From positions 29,384,957-29,448,956 of the forward strand of contig JBBMOA010000007.1 in assembly GCA_037954235.1 (NCBI GenBank): a DNA stretch of 64,000 bases, given 5' to 3'. The stretch is from Aulostomus chinensis (taxonomy: Eukaryota > Chordata > Actinopteri > Syngnathiformes > Aulostomidae). The translations under genes and the position numbers were made by a program. Below, in pieces: positions 35,851 to 47,540 of the stretch; position 1 is the stretch's first letter, and every line of letters starts with the position of its first letter. The notes under the pieces are model-generated. The model made no database searches and was not told the DNA's origin. It saw nothing but the letters and a program-made list of their open reading frames with translations.

Positions 35851-36439
35851 ATCAACTCTCAAGCAAACCATTCGCTATAATCCACATACGGGACAATAAT
35901 ACGATTAACAGTTAAATCTGACTGTCAAGACGTGTTTTTCCTTTCCTTCTTATTACTTTGATAGTTTGAAGGCATGACTGGGTGAAATATAAAAGCAGTT
36001 ATATGTTAGATGTGTCTGCGACTTCAACTGCTGCAGTGTTTGAGCGGCTTCATGATGTTCAGCTGCAACGTTTTAGCAGCGGGCACAAAAAACCCTTTTA
36101 ACTTTTTGCAAAGTGTTGCTGTATAATCTCCATGTTTACGTGTATGATGGAGGGCGAGGAGGGAGGCGGAACCTGACCGTGGCTCTGGAGCTGCCGGAAC
36201 GGACCGCGGCAGATAAATGTGGAATAATGAAGACGGACATACACAACATGATTTTAATGAGGTTTTGCTTCCGCTGGGTTTCTCCAGCAGACAGAATCTA
36301 GGAGGAGAATCCGGTTCCTCCTGCTGCGCTCAAAACCACTAAATTAACTTTGGGTGACAAAGTGGGAACTAATCAGGTAACAGGCTCTGCATGAAATGTT
36401 GTCGTGTTCAATTTACTCTGTGCAGCATGCGCACACATT

Positions 36440-36457
36440 CACACACACACACACACA
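36440..36457 (+). repeat. (CA)n microsatellite, short
   Basis: About nine CA units. Confidence 0.85.
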
Positions 36458-37590
36458 TGATAATGTGGGAATGTGCCCCCATCTCCAAGGAAACAGATAA
36501 GGAAATCCCTGCTGCCTCTAACAGGCTGAGGATTTAGTTTAAGCTCTGCGGGGAACATCTCCACCGTAAGCTGCCGGACCGTAGGAGTTCACTAAACACT
36601 CCAGGCACTCTTATTCTGAAATGGAAAATCGGTACCTGGAGCTCATTATCCACCTTTTCTTAAAAGAATTAATAAAAACAGACTTTAATCTCTTAAATAG
36701 TTATCATTCATGAGCGCTAAAGCTCCCTGCAGGCTGCTGAAGATGTCAGTGAGCATTGTTAAAGCTGGTGTCACGTCTCTGGTCGTTTTTCCTCTGGAGT
36801 CTTTTATGTTCAGAGGCATGTGCTCTCAGCAGCAGTGACAAATCTACTCTGAACCTCAATTTCACTAAAGTCCCTGACAACCTGAACTGACAAACAGACA
36901 CGCCGGCGGGCAGCGACGCGTCACAGCCCACTTTGGTGTTCAAGGAACAAAGTTTCTTTCAGTTTGTTCAAACTCACGCAGGTTTTGTTGAGGTCTGACG
37001 CTGCACATGGCGCTCCTGGATCGGATCAATAATGGAACATTTCATGACATTTAGAATCTGATTTTAGATCGTCAATGAAATGTACATAATGATTTTTTTT
37101 TTTCACTCTGGTTTTTGCTGCATGAGGAAATACTGGAAATGTTCCCAAATACAGAATCATGCAATGTTAAAAGTTGTTAATCCTTTGCAACACACACCCA
37201 CGTACAGCCGTCCACCAGCCGAGGAGTGTCCATCACCTTCGAAGACGTCAGAACAAATAATGCACTTGAAACGATGACACAAAAAGTGCATCATAAATAT
37301 GTGTCTATTTATCTACACATGTACGTTTGCTGTGACCTGTTCAGCACTAAAGTGAGGACACAAGGATGCACTGTGTTTCCCGGATAACTCAGCCAGCACA
37401 AATCAGAGGAACCCTAAATATCCACACCAGCACTTCCCCTGCTCGTGGCTTGTTAGGGAGGATGAGAGCTCAGTGACGTGGAGATGGAAAACTGCAGCCG
37501 GATGGAAGTGACGACTCGTCACGTTAGTGGAAGTGACAGTTGTGAGAATGCTAAAATCACAAAAGAAGTAAGACAAGGAAGAAGACAGCC

Positions 37591-37592
37591 GC

Positions 37593-37636
<44 letters not shown>
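37591..37636 (+). repeat. (CA)n microsatellite
   Basis: About 22 CA units with one early CG interruption. Confidence 0.95.
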
Positions 37637-37638
<2 letters not shown>

Positions 37639-39107
37639 CCCAGCCGCCACCCCAAAGCTGATTGACAAATAATTGCAGAGAAAAATAAGAAGAGAAAATA
37701 CATGAAAGGAAAAGCAAATTATAAATGAGACAAAGTACAGGCGATGTACGTCATCCACCCCCGCTGCCCAGCCAGAAATCTGCAGCAGCTGACAGCCTGT
37801 TCATCAGCAGCTGATCTGGACTCTTGCTGGCGTCCACTCTATGTTTGGGCTTTTAATTCTCTGCGTTCCCTTCGTCTTTCATGGCTGCCGTGATGAGCAC
37901 TTCCTTCGTGCTCCAGTTTGCGGCGTTGCTTCCTGCCTTACCTGTTCCCACCTGTGACAGTGTGTTTCAGTGTCAGACAAGCAGATCAAGACCCCTCTCT
38001 CCTCTCTGGTGTATTACGGACCTCCAGACCTCCACCAGACTGCTGACCGGCAGTTAGCTTAGCAGCGATGAACGCTAGCTCCGCGGGGACCAGAGACAGT
38101 TGTCTCAGTGTGTCATCAAATACTAAAATACTGTAATTTTAACAGTTTTTTTTTTTTCAAAGTTAAAGTTCAGCACAACACTGGTTCTGTTAAAGCAGGA
38201 AAAAGAGAAAAGTGTCTTTGATGGCTTTTGAGATGGCGTTCTCCTCTGCCTCGCTGCTAGCCTTCATTGCAGCTAAGCTAACAGTGAGAGAAGGTTTCTG
38301 TCTGGTGGACAGAAAACACATTTTTCAAAAAGGCTGAGAAAACTCCTTTGCCTCAGCCACATTTCCTCCCAACATTCAAAGGCAACCATCACTTAAACGT
38401 GAATGTAGGTTCGTGTGAGATGCTCACATTTACATTTACATCACATTTACAGTCTCCGTCTCACGTTCGTCCCCTCCAGAGAAGCCGGCGTGATTCGCTG
38501 CAGCAGTCGGAGCAGGAGGAAACCTCTCAGGGCCTCACATAAGAGACTTTCCTTTATTCTCTTCATGAATGCATTTTCAACTTTAACGTTTCAAACCCGC
38601 CACTTGACAGAAAGTTGCATCAATCTGTTAGCTTGTTTGATATGCAGATCTCCATGTTGAGTTTTGGGAGGTGTCTGCAGCACTGAGGATCAAAGCAGCT
38701 TCGCAGCGTTCTAAGATGATATACAGTGTAAAGATGGGGGGCCAAGATAAGAGCAAGGTAAACTTTTTCAGGAGAGATACAAATCTTCTGTTGTTAGGAG
38801 AGTGTGAGCAGAGTTGCTTTGCTCTGTTGTTCAGAGATGAAATCAGCGCCACCGTTCACTGAATTTGATGGAACCCGGGAGAGTGAAGGTCAGGGCCTCG
38901 ATGCTTCGCCATACCTGAGATCTCCAAAGACACACTGAATGTTAGGTCACCACATTTTTACTAATCATCACTGATAAAGAGACACGGCTGAGTGAAACAG
39001 ATTTATTTTCAGGGGCTGGTGGGAAGTTCAAGCTGTTCTTTACCCTTAAAAGTGTAGTTTGTCTTTCAAGCACTTACTAATAGGTGGCTTAAGCTCATGA
39101 ATATGTT

Positions 39108-39225
39108 ATCGTTTCCCTCCTGCAATACTTCTTTGTGACTCAGGGATGCAGAGAGAACCAGTCACCTACGTTCAGCTTCAAGCTAACGGAGACTGAAGGC
39201 CTACAACAGCAAAGCTGTTCAAAAA
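39108..39225 (+). repeat. Unnamed repeat family 1, copy
   Basis: TTTCCCTCCTGCAATACTTC, TTTGTGACTCAG, then TTCAGCTTCAAGCTAACGGA, GACTGAAGG and CAACAGCAAAGCTG. Confidence 0.75.
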
Positions 39226-42200
39226 TATACTACAAATGCATTATTTGGTTTGCCTTGATGATTCCTGCCTTGACTGTTAAACACGGGAACATGAGAAGAA
39301 CACGAGGCCCACACTTACTTGATAGCAGTCTGGCTCTTGTCCGCCCCTGCCAAGACTTTCCAACATTCCCAGTTGTGCTTGTCGTGCAGTATCAGGCGCC
39401 GTGATCACCTTGTGACAGCGTACTGCACGTTTGGGTCCAAAAACAAGCAAGGAGAAAGCTCCAGAAACCAGAAGACGCTGCGGTTCTGGCGGGGGCGTGT
39501 GGTGCTGCACCAGGCCCACTAAGGAGCACTTTAGTCAGGCAGAGGAGGAAGATGAGCTTGTTGTCGGGGGGGGGCTTGCAGCCCCACCGGGTAGTTGCAG
39601 AACCCAAAATAAATACATACATAGATCGAATCAGTTTATGCTTTGAATTCCTTCTTTTACAAAATGATTTTTTTCTCAGCTTTTTGTCTGAAAACGAAAC
39701 CATCCTTCATTCAAGTCTTGACAAAAAAATTGATGCACTTACAAGGAAACATGTTTTTAAAATGAAAACCGAGGCTTTGATCTTCCTCTTTACACGTTCA
39801 GCTTTTTGATAATCGTGCAAACTAGTCTGAGGGCTTTGACCCGATTAGTGAAAATGTTCAAAAGCTTTCAGTGGTTGGACACTTTGAAAAATCGCTGGCA
39901 GGGAAAGTATTAAGGTTCCAATTTTAGTCTTTTTTTTTCTAGCGGCGTGTAAACATGCGGACTGATCCCACGTCCCACTGTGTCCCGTGGGACGCGTCTG
40001 TGTTAAACCAGCAGTGAAAATAGTCCCGAAAAACGTCCTCTCGTAAAGTTCAGCAGCGCCCAGCTGTTCAATGTTGTTGATGTTCCATTTGCAGGTGGGT
40101 GGTTCTTCCGGCTCATGCTGGGAGTCGTGCTGGGTTAAGAGAAAACATCTCCTGCTGACTTCATTCCAAAAATGATCATCTTGTATAATAACGTTCACAC
40201 GTGTATTGTTTGTCATGCACAAAGGATACAGAAGTCATTCAATAAACCACTTTCGGGACCAAATATAGCAAATAAGGTGATTAGAATGTGGTACAGATGT
40301 TCCCTCACTGTTAAGATGAGAGATATTCTTGGCCCGGGGACACGGGACCTGCTACTGAGAGGAGAACGAAACTTTATTAGCAGTTTTGTTTTCAGGTTCA
40401 AAGACCACCAGGAGCTCCCTGACAGCCTTTATAACAGAGAAACCACATATCGGAAGTTTAATGCTGCTTTTGTTGAGGTTGATCAAAGCTCCAGGTGTGA
40501 TTTGGGACTTTACAGTGTTCGCTAAAAACCCTACACCTCCGTCCATGTTTCCTTTTCTCATCCCAGCAAAGCAAACAGCTCCTCGACAAGACATCCCAGG
40601 TAATTCTTCATGGCACGAACATCAACATTCAGAGAGTCGTCTCTGAAGTTCCCCCAAGGCGCCATTACAGCGCGCGATGAATTCCGTCTGCTCCCTCATG
40701 TTAGCGTCTTCACCTAAACATGTCAGGCTTAAATATTAACAGCTCACACCGAAGTGAACATTATCTCACACTCGGTACGCTCACATTTGCATACAGATGA
40801 GCTGCAGCGGAGACAGACGAGGTGTTTTCAGCCTGCAGCAGCTCTCGGGTGCTTCATGGGACGGACGGATGTAGTTTAAACTTGGAGGAAGCGGTAAACA
40901 CCGCGCGGGGATTAACGGGAGCGATAGGTGAAGTCATTTAGCTGTTCAAAGCACAGAGGACTCACGCGTCACTGCGGCTTCAGAGTCTCATCTGAGTCAA
41001 GGGAAGGCTGCGCTTTTCCACTCGGGGGCTTGTCAACCAGCAATTTGTCATCGGTCGAACCGACTCAGGCGACCTCCGGCCTTTTCCTCTGTTGTGATGG
41101 CAGGTCAGTTGCTCTGCTTGTGGTGAATTCTCTGCTTTCGTGGAGCGATATCCTTCAGGTGTCCACGCAGCGTCCAGAAAGAGAGAGGAAAACCTCGAGG
41201 ACATAGAGAGAAAAGGTTGGGTTGTCTGAGCCACAAGCGAGAACTCCCTCCCTCGGTCTGACGACGTCACGGCGGAGCAATATCCTGTCCCCTCGCTTCA
41301 GTTAATTCATGAAAATAAGACGAGCTGTTCCCACAAATCGAGCTCTGTCATCGCGTCAATAATTGAATTGAGGGAACGAGGTACATCCTGTGGTCTTAAC
41401 ATTGCTAAATTTGGGAAACTCTACATTCGGGTTTAAAATCTGGAAATTGTTCTATTTTGAGGCCTTAAAACATGTAGAGGGTTGTCTTCTCCATGGCCCC
41501 TCCAGCGCTCAGGTTGAATGGAGAGTAGAAACATGGACTCAGTCAGGTGTGCAGCCTGACCTTCAGTAACACAATCCTGGCACTCGCAAATAAAAGAGCC
41601 ATAGAAGAGAAAGACGCCGCAGCTCCAGCGTGACGGCCTGATGGACCTGAGTAATGCAGCAATGAGCTGAGAATGGAATCAATTTTACTCTGAAAGCATC
41701 TGAACGAGGCCGTGTCTTGAGGGAGGGGCTGCAGGCCGCCTCTCACGCCACTGCGGACAGTGTGGTGATGGTATTGGCAGCAGGGTCTTAAATGTGTTTT
41801 ATCTCCATTCATCACCCTGCAGCCAGAGATCGAACAGGAATAAAACTTCATCCAGGCCCAGGCTGGCCCTCCCTCCCTCTGCCCTGCCTCCAGCCCCTGA
41901 GTCTGAATTTTCAACCCTTTGAAAATGATTCGGGGTCTGGAGAGGTTCTGGTCCAGAGGGTTTGCCTGGCTGGAGAGTTCAACTACAAAACAGTCACATG
42001 CTCTGAAGGTCTATTTCAAGTCTTATAATTTTGACCTGTTAACCGCTTCAGGGCATTAAGTCTTAGTGGAGGACTGGCACTGTTGCGGCAGGAGGTAAAT
42101 TTGAGCCGCTGGTTCTGGTGTTCAAGCCCGATCAATAGTTGTCTAGAATCTGCTGCTGTGAATGAAACCCAAGCCTGTTTGTTCCTGACAGTCACCTTTA

Positions 42201-44234
42201 TCCTCCAGCTTTGGCTGTTAAAGTGAGGAGAGAAGAGGAAAACGCTCTTCCTTCATCTCATAATGTCACAGAGATTTCATCAAACGCTCATTTCAGACAG
42301 AAAAATCAGAAGAAAACTCGTTTGATTCGCTTGAAGGAGAGGAAACCGTAACCTCCTGCTTGGTTGAGTGAGAGCGTCTCCACGTGCGCTCACACTGACG
42401 GAGATGTTTACTGAGTTTGCCACAAATTACAGCTGGAGGTGCCAAACTTTGTCACTGCAATTGTTCAATTTACCGGGTATTTATAGAGACTGAGGATGTA
42501 AATGAGCCCAGCTGGAGTTCAGCTGATCTGCATAATCAAAACTGCAGGTTGAGGAGGAGACAGTGAGATCTGTGAGATGAAGGCTGTCGTGAGGAAGGTA
42601 ATGGAGCTGTGAGGAAACAGTTCAGATCAGTGGAAAGATTCCTGACTGAATTAGAACTGGAAACATGACATCAGCCTGTTGATCAAGAGTGAGAACCTGA
42701 GGGGAAGGTGGGATGCAACTTCCTTTCTCCGCATCGCTTCCTCTCTAACGGTTCCCCTCAGTCCTTTAAAAACTGTTGAAACAATCGAGGTCACACCAAG
42801 CAGACGGGATTATTTTCAGCTGTGACTCTCTCTCTCCCTCGAGATGTCCTGAGACAATCAGCCGGCGAGTCGCATCGTCTCTGCGGCTGAACTGAAAAGA
42901 AAAATCTTTCTCAGAGCCAATTAAGTCGGAGCAGCTTCCCGTCTGCTGCCGCCTCGACTGTACTTCACTCCGCTTCATGGCGGAGGCACAAAGTTCATCT
43001 TCAAAACTCCACCACTGCTCTCAATTATCCGTCCCGGGGGCAAAGCTGCAGGACCAGTCTCACAATCTTCAAGTGTGTGTTGCCGCCACAGAGTCCTCAG
43101 TGAGGATTTAATGATGTGGCGAGGACATGGAGAGCAAACAGGAACTCTGATTACTGACGTCTGCAGGGAAAACAAGTGATTGCAGGAACCTGTCACACCA
43201 CAGCACCATAAGAAAGAACATGAACCCGCTGTTGCCGTCATGTGAAACTACTTTCATGCTCGCTCAAACCAACCTTTAAACCTTTCTTTGAAAAGCTGCT
43301 GAACCAAGTTAAACCTCCATGACACCTGAGCCAGCTCCATCAATGATGGGGGCTGTGAGCTGTGGCTGAGCGCTCCAGAGAATCCCGCTGAGCGCATTCT
43401 TGGCTGAGCGCTGTTTCTATCTCACTCCTCGTTGGAGGGTCAATAATGATCTTTCGCAGAGCTCCAGCCTGCTGCTATTCTCATGTTTGAGTTTCAATAT
43501 TTTCTCTTTTCAACCACAGAAACGTTTCCAGAGCCCAGGAACCTCTTGCATGTTTAAAACCTCCTCCAGTCCACGCAGACAGACAGGCTCCCTGCTTGTT
43601 GCCGTGATGACGCCAGGTGATCAAAACAGAACCTGAGAGATCATGCAACATTTCATTTTTCCTGTTTGAAGCAAATGTTTAATTTGAGTGGAGACGAAAA
43701 GAAGAGAAGTACTGAGAATGAATAAGAAAAAACACATGGAAAATAACGTTAGTTCTCTGTTTTTACATGGATTCATAACTGCATTTTTTATTAATTTCAT
43801 CAACAAAATTCTGTTGGCAGCAGGGCAACCATTCTAGGAACCGACTGGTGCCAAGTTCCTCTTAGGGAGGTCCGACAACTCTTTGGTCCCAAACTGCCTC
43901 ATAAAACAGGATTTTACAAACTCCGCTCGTAGAACTTGGTTCCTCGGGTCCAAAAATTCTGCGACTCTCTTCTGGTTCGTGGGAGCTCTGTGTCATCGCC
44001 ATTCCTCGATGGTCTCTCTGGTTCATTTGTGGCTTTGAAGGAGGGTTGTTTTATTGAAAATGTTGAGTTTTTAGATTGTGACATTCCCCTTCTTCCCTGA
44101 CTGTTCTTGACAAACAACATCATCTGCAGAGGAGCATCACCACGGTGTCCCGGCCTGACAACAAAGTGCGGATGTGTGTGTGACAGTGGAGGATAACGAG
44201 ATCTGAAGACAGACTCAAGTGATGATTTCAAAGG

Positions 44235-44293
44235 TTCTCTCTCTCTCTCTCTCCCTCTCTCTCTCTCTCCCTCTGTCTGCCCCCCCCCCTCTC
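44235..44293 (+). repeat. (CT)n plus C run at an exon acceptor
   Basis: A CT array with a few CCC interruptions, then CTGTCTGC and about ten C, leading directly into the acceptor CTCAG at 44295. It serves as the polypyrimidine tract of the residues 243-288 exon. Confidence 0.93.
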
Positions 44294-44295
44294 AG

Positions 44296-44431
44296 GTGGA
44301 GTGTGCATCGCTCAGTCTCTGAAAATTCCTCGTGAGCCGAGACCTGGCGAGTTCGACAAGATCATCCTCCGTCTGATGGAGACGCCCAACGCTCGCGCTG
44401 TCATCATGTTTGCCAACGAGGACGACATCCG
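44296..44431 (+). CDS. grm8: grm8 exon, ligand-binding domain residues 243-288
   Basis: The exon begins with the last two bases of a split Gly codon after CTCTCAG and ends with the first two bases of an Arg codon before GTACAA. It encodes GGVCIAQSLKIPREPRPG and then EFDKIILRLMETPNAR, followed by AVIMFANEDDIR. Cys246, which in the family pairs with a distant cysteine (534 in human) to tie the flytrap to the cysteine-rich domain, is present. PREPRPGEF is the GRM8 form of this loop and is the best single discriminator from the other group III receptors. The acceptor's polypyrimidine tract is a CT microsatellite joined to a C run, which is unusual. A GTG at 44301 lies inside the exon and is not a start. 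Confidence 0.94.
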
Positions 44432-46166
44432 GTACAAACACACAAACACCCAGGGACAGTTGGCAACTCGGACCAGTCGATCCAGTTTGCTCAGACTGTT
44501 CCTGGCTCTCGGCTGCTGTACTTTGACATGAACAAGCACGAACGCGAACTGATCCGTCCTTAATGATCCACTTCAGGAGACAAACTCGTGGTTGATATGG
44601 CAGACATTCCTGTCGCTGACGCGGCTCAATCTGTTCCCCCCGTGTCACTTCATCGGGATTAAGAGCCAGCCTCGCATGTTTAGCTTGAAGCTGATGGAGA
44701 TTGAAGCTACTGTAACAACAGCAACAACAGTTTGTTCAAACTTTCCAGTTCATCGTCCAGTGTAATCCACGTCTTCTTCATCCAGCTGTACGATCAGTAA
44801 TCTACGACCACTTTGGTATGATGAAAACAAACGAGAACACCTCCGGCGTGGCGCTCGCTCCAGGCAGCAGTGACCTGTAAGATGTGGTGGAACCTACAGA
44901 AGGTCAAGTGTGCAGGATGTGATGCAACAGTGTGTGTAGTGTTTGTGGCTCTGGTTTCGTGCTGATCACATGACTGAAGTGTCATCAACACACCCACTCG
45001 ATTGGAAAACTGTATTCACACGTGGACTCGGTCAGACAGGGTTTGAGAACTCGTTAAGGGTCTGGGGTTAAATCTGAACTGAGATCAGACTGAGCGGCGC
45101 GTGGTCACGGTCAGGTCCAGGGTTCTGGGAGGGGTTCTGCAAACTAGACAAGAACGACTCAGAGTCTAGGAGGGTTGAGAGAAGGAAGAAATGAAGTGAG
45201 TACTTCTGTTAAAAGGGTGTTAAAAGAAAGAAAAGGAAAAAACAACAGAATATTTAGGTTGTTTTTTATGAATAATAAGAAGAAGAAGAATAATGCTGAT
45301 GTTGGCGTAGTAATTTTTCAACAATAATTCATGAGGGAATTATTTTATGTACCGTCGTGCCAAAGTGGTCCATCTGACACAGAATCACGTGACACGTATG
45401 TCACTTTGCCCAAAATAAAATACAAGGCTTAAACCTCCTCCAGAGACATCCCACACTTAAACACCTGGTTTTCTGCCCCGGTTCATCTGAAACGCGTCCT
45501 CCTATGAAACGCTCCCCTGTGCGGCGTCCAGTCCAAACGCTCTTTCATCTGCATGTTCTCAGCGTCCTTAATCAGTTCATCCACCGACTGTTCGATGGAA
45601 GTGACGATAACGAGTCCAATTATCGGAGCGAACTGAGCCACTCACGCTTTTGTCCAGCTCTCACTGTCAGCCGGCCAGGGAGGTTTGGTCTGTCAGCAGG
45701 GTTACACAAAAACTAGCAGGCTGATTACGTGCTAACGTTTTCTTCACCGTAGCCTTGTAGGTCTTTGCTCCGTGGCCTTCTGGTTGCTGTCGTGCCTCCT
45801 CTAGACTCTGGCACATCACACATTAAAGGCTAATCCCAACTCTCAGGGATTAGCGACCACCAAAGTGTTTTTCCTGCTGAAAATACCAGGTGCTCTCCTG
45901 GAAGTACCCAGCTGGGAGAGTTTGACTGGTGTTGAGGATGTTGAATGCTACACACCAACCCAATGTGGAAGAAAACATGGCGGCTCAAGGCACTTCCTCG
46001 TCTTCCCGCATCGGCACGAACGTTGAGCTCAGCGCTCAGAGCTGTGCTGCGCAACATCTCTGACAGCCACAGCTGAAGTCTCGCGTTCCCCTAAATATGG
46101 AAGGAGATGTTGCATGCAGCTTGAAGGTAGGGTTTGGAGAATAATTTGCCGTCTTGCTCACGACAG
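44432..46166 (+). other. grm8: grm8 intron, 1.7 kb
   Basis: Bounded by GTACAA and CACGACAG. It holds one copy of the TTAGCTTGAAGCTAA repeat family near its 5' end (44662-44830) and an AAG/AAT-rich patch near 45270-45300. Nothing else is recognised. Confidence 0.85.
44662..44830 (+). repeat. Unnamed repeat family 1, longest copy
   Basis: GAGCCAGCCTCGCATG, TTTAGCTTGAAGCTGATGGA, ACAACAGCAACAACAG, then a 3' part with CATCGTCCAG and TTCATCCAGCTGTACG that is shared with 12178-12225. Confidence 0.72.
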
Positions 46167-46321
46167 ACGAATCCTGGACGCGGCTAAACGCAACAACTTG
46201 ACGGGTCACTTCCTGTGGGTGGGCTCTGACAGCTGGGGCTCCAAGATCGCTCCGGTGGAGCGGCAGGAGCGAGTGGCCGAAGGCGCTGTCACAATCCTCC
46301 CCAAGAGGGCGTCCGTGGACG
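46167..46321 (+). CDS. grm8: grm8 exon, ligand-binding domain residues 288-339
   Basis: The exon starts one base into the reading (completing Arg288) after TCACGACAG and ends after the first base of codon 340 before GTGAGA. It encodes RRILDAAKRNNLTGHFLWVG followed by SDSWGSKIAPV and, at the end, EGAVTILPKRASVD. Asp309 in GSDSWGSK is the family residue that contacts the glutamate amino group. The Asn-Leu-Thr sequon at 298 keeps the N-glycosylation site known in human GRM8, although human has Asn-Gln-Ser. The segment ERQER (319-323) differs from the mammalian YQQEE and may help to identify the paralogue. The upstream frame is open back to 46114 only by chance. The next exon is just 86 bp away. 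Confidence 0.94.
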
Positions 46322-46407
46322 GTGAGACAGGAAACACATCGCCACATTGCTTGAGGCTTCTTGAATGCCACTTTTGTGAGTTAATCACGCCATCACTCTC
46401 TCGGCAG
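46322..46407 (+). other. grm8: grm8 mini-intron, 86 bp
   Basis: Bounded by GTGAGA and TCTCGGCAG, with a branch-like GTTAATC about 25 bases before the acceptor. At 86 bp it is close to the minimal size common in teleosts and far smaller than its neighbours. 86 is not a multiple of three, so retention would shift the frame of the next exon; the frame stays open nonetheless (see findings). Confidence 0.92.
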
Positions 46408-46545
46408 CATTTGACCGGTACTTCAAGAGCCGCTCGCTGTCCAACAACCGCAGGAACGTCTGGTTTGCGGAATTCTGGGAGGAAAACTTTGCTTGTAAGC
46501 TGGGGATGCACGGCAAGAGGCCCGGGAGCCCCAAGAAATGTACAG
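46408..46545 (+). CDS. grm8: grm8 exon, ligand-binding domain residues 340-385
   Basis: The exon follows TCTCGGCAG and ends one base into a Gly codon before the donor GTACGT. It encodes FDRYFKSRSLSNNRRNVWFA, then EFWEENFACKLG, MHGKRPGSP and KKCT. Cys369 and Cys384, which form an internal disulfide in human GRM8, are both present, and the spacing between them is identical to human even though the loop sequence differs. The split codon 340 reads GCA (Ala), where human GRM8 and all group III sequences I recall have Gly before FDRYF, FDQYF or FDAYF. This substitution, or a slightly different splice choice, deserves a check. The frame after the donor is a different one and is not coding. Confidence 0.93.
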
Positions 46546-46793
46546 GTACGTGAATCCTCAGCTTCCTTCTCCTTTACTGAAATAACTCCTAGTTTTCTCC
46601 TTCTTGTCTACTCCTCCTCCTCCCTCGCTGTCCCATCTTGTCCCTCTGTACCTCCTCCTTCTCTCTCCTGTCTCTGTTCTTACTCCACCTTCGACTGGCC
46701 TCCAACCTTAAAATCCCTTCATTTTCACAAGAAGTTTAATCGTTCACTTCCCTTCTCTCAGCTCTCCTCTATACTCACAAACACACACTCACT

Positions 46794-46814
46794 CACACAC
46801 ACACACACACACAC
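46794..46814 (+). repeat. (CA)n microsatellite
   Basis: About ten CA units, 250 bp after the donor of the residues 340-385 exon. Confidence 0.85.
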
Positions 46815-47327
46815 CTCTCAAAACCTCTTACCGAAGCATCGACCCAAATCACATCAAGGAAATCGAATGTGTTTCTCTTCTCTCACACGTCTATGGCTCT
46901 GCAGTTAAAAAAAAAATCAAAAATAAATAAATAACAACTTTAATCGAGCAATTCTGTTTTCCCCGACTCAGCTGTTCTGCTGAGGCTTTCCAGCCATTTC
47001 AGACTGCATGTAAACATGGTTTCACTGCTGCAGCCTCAGCGCTCCGTCTCAATGATGCTCGACCAAAGAACCAGGAGCGCTGTGGTAGAACCCCTGCTCT
47101 CAGTACCCTGCTGAAGTACGACTGAAGTACTTGGATAAACGACAGTGTGGAATGTGTTTGGTGTCACTCTAGCGATCAGTCTGAAGCCACTCATGTCGCT
47201 GCTCACTCAACTTGGCGCAGCTTTCCCGTTCTCTCCTTCTCCTTGTTGACGGTTCTGTTTCCAGTGATACTACGTCTGCCTCTCAAGTACTCTGAAAGAG
47301 CAGTTTGAGCTCGCCAAGATGCTTTTC

Positions 47328-47425
47328 CCTCCTGCATCACGTCTTTGTGTCCTCAGAATGGAGAAGGAGCTCGACACTGAAACTGAAGCTGATGGGGACT
47401 GACAGCTAACAACAGCTGAGCTGGA
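47328..47425 (+). repeat. Unnamed repeat family 1, copy (left arm of inverted pair)
   Basis: TTTCCCTCCTGCATCACGTC, TTTGTGTCCTCAG, then CTGAAGCTGATGGGGACTGA and CAGCTAACAACAGC. Confidence 0.7.
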
Positions 47426-47478
47426 CTGCACCACAGGATGAGCTTGAAAGTTTGTAAATGATGTGTTTGGCCAGTTTT

Positions 47479-47540
47479 ACTGCTGTTAGCCATCAGCCTC
47501 CGCTAGCTTCACCCTGAATACACCTGGCTGGCTCTTACTG
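47479..47540 (-). repeat. Unnamed repeat family 1, copy (right arm of inverted pair)
   Basis: ACTGCTGTTAGCCATCAGCC, then TCCGCTAGCTTCACCCTG and CTGGCTGGCTCTTACTGG, the reverse orientation of the family. Confidence 0.7.

Larger units (their letters stand above)
19594..44295 (+). other. grm8: grm8 intron, 24.7 kb
   Basis: Bounded by GTAGGA and CTCTCAG. It contains the hAT element, the 16-bp minisatellite, a perfect hairpin, a reverse SINE, tailed repeat fragments, members of both unnamed repeat families, and CA/GT and CTA microsatellites. I found no second gene inside it on either strand. The stretches 23235-25200, 28100-30440, 32000-34400, 36460-37580, 37640-39050 and 39230-44230 hold only ordinary intron-like sequence as far as I can see. 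Confidence 0.8.

Noticed and set aside
46114..46166. Upstream extension of the residues 288-339 exon to an ATG at 46114
   Set aside because: Family alignment and the CACGACAG acceptor place the exon start at 46167; the upstream frame is open by chance.
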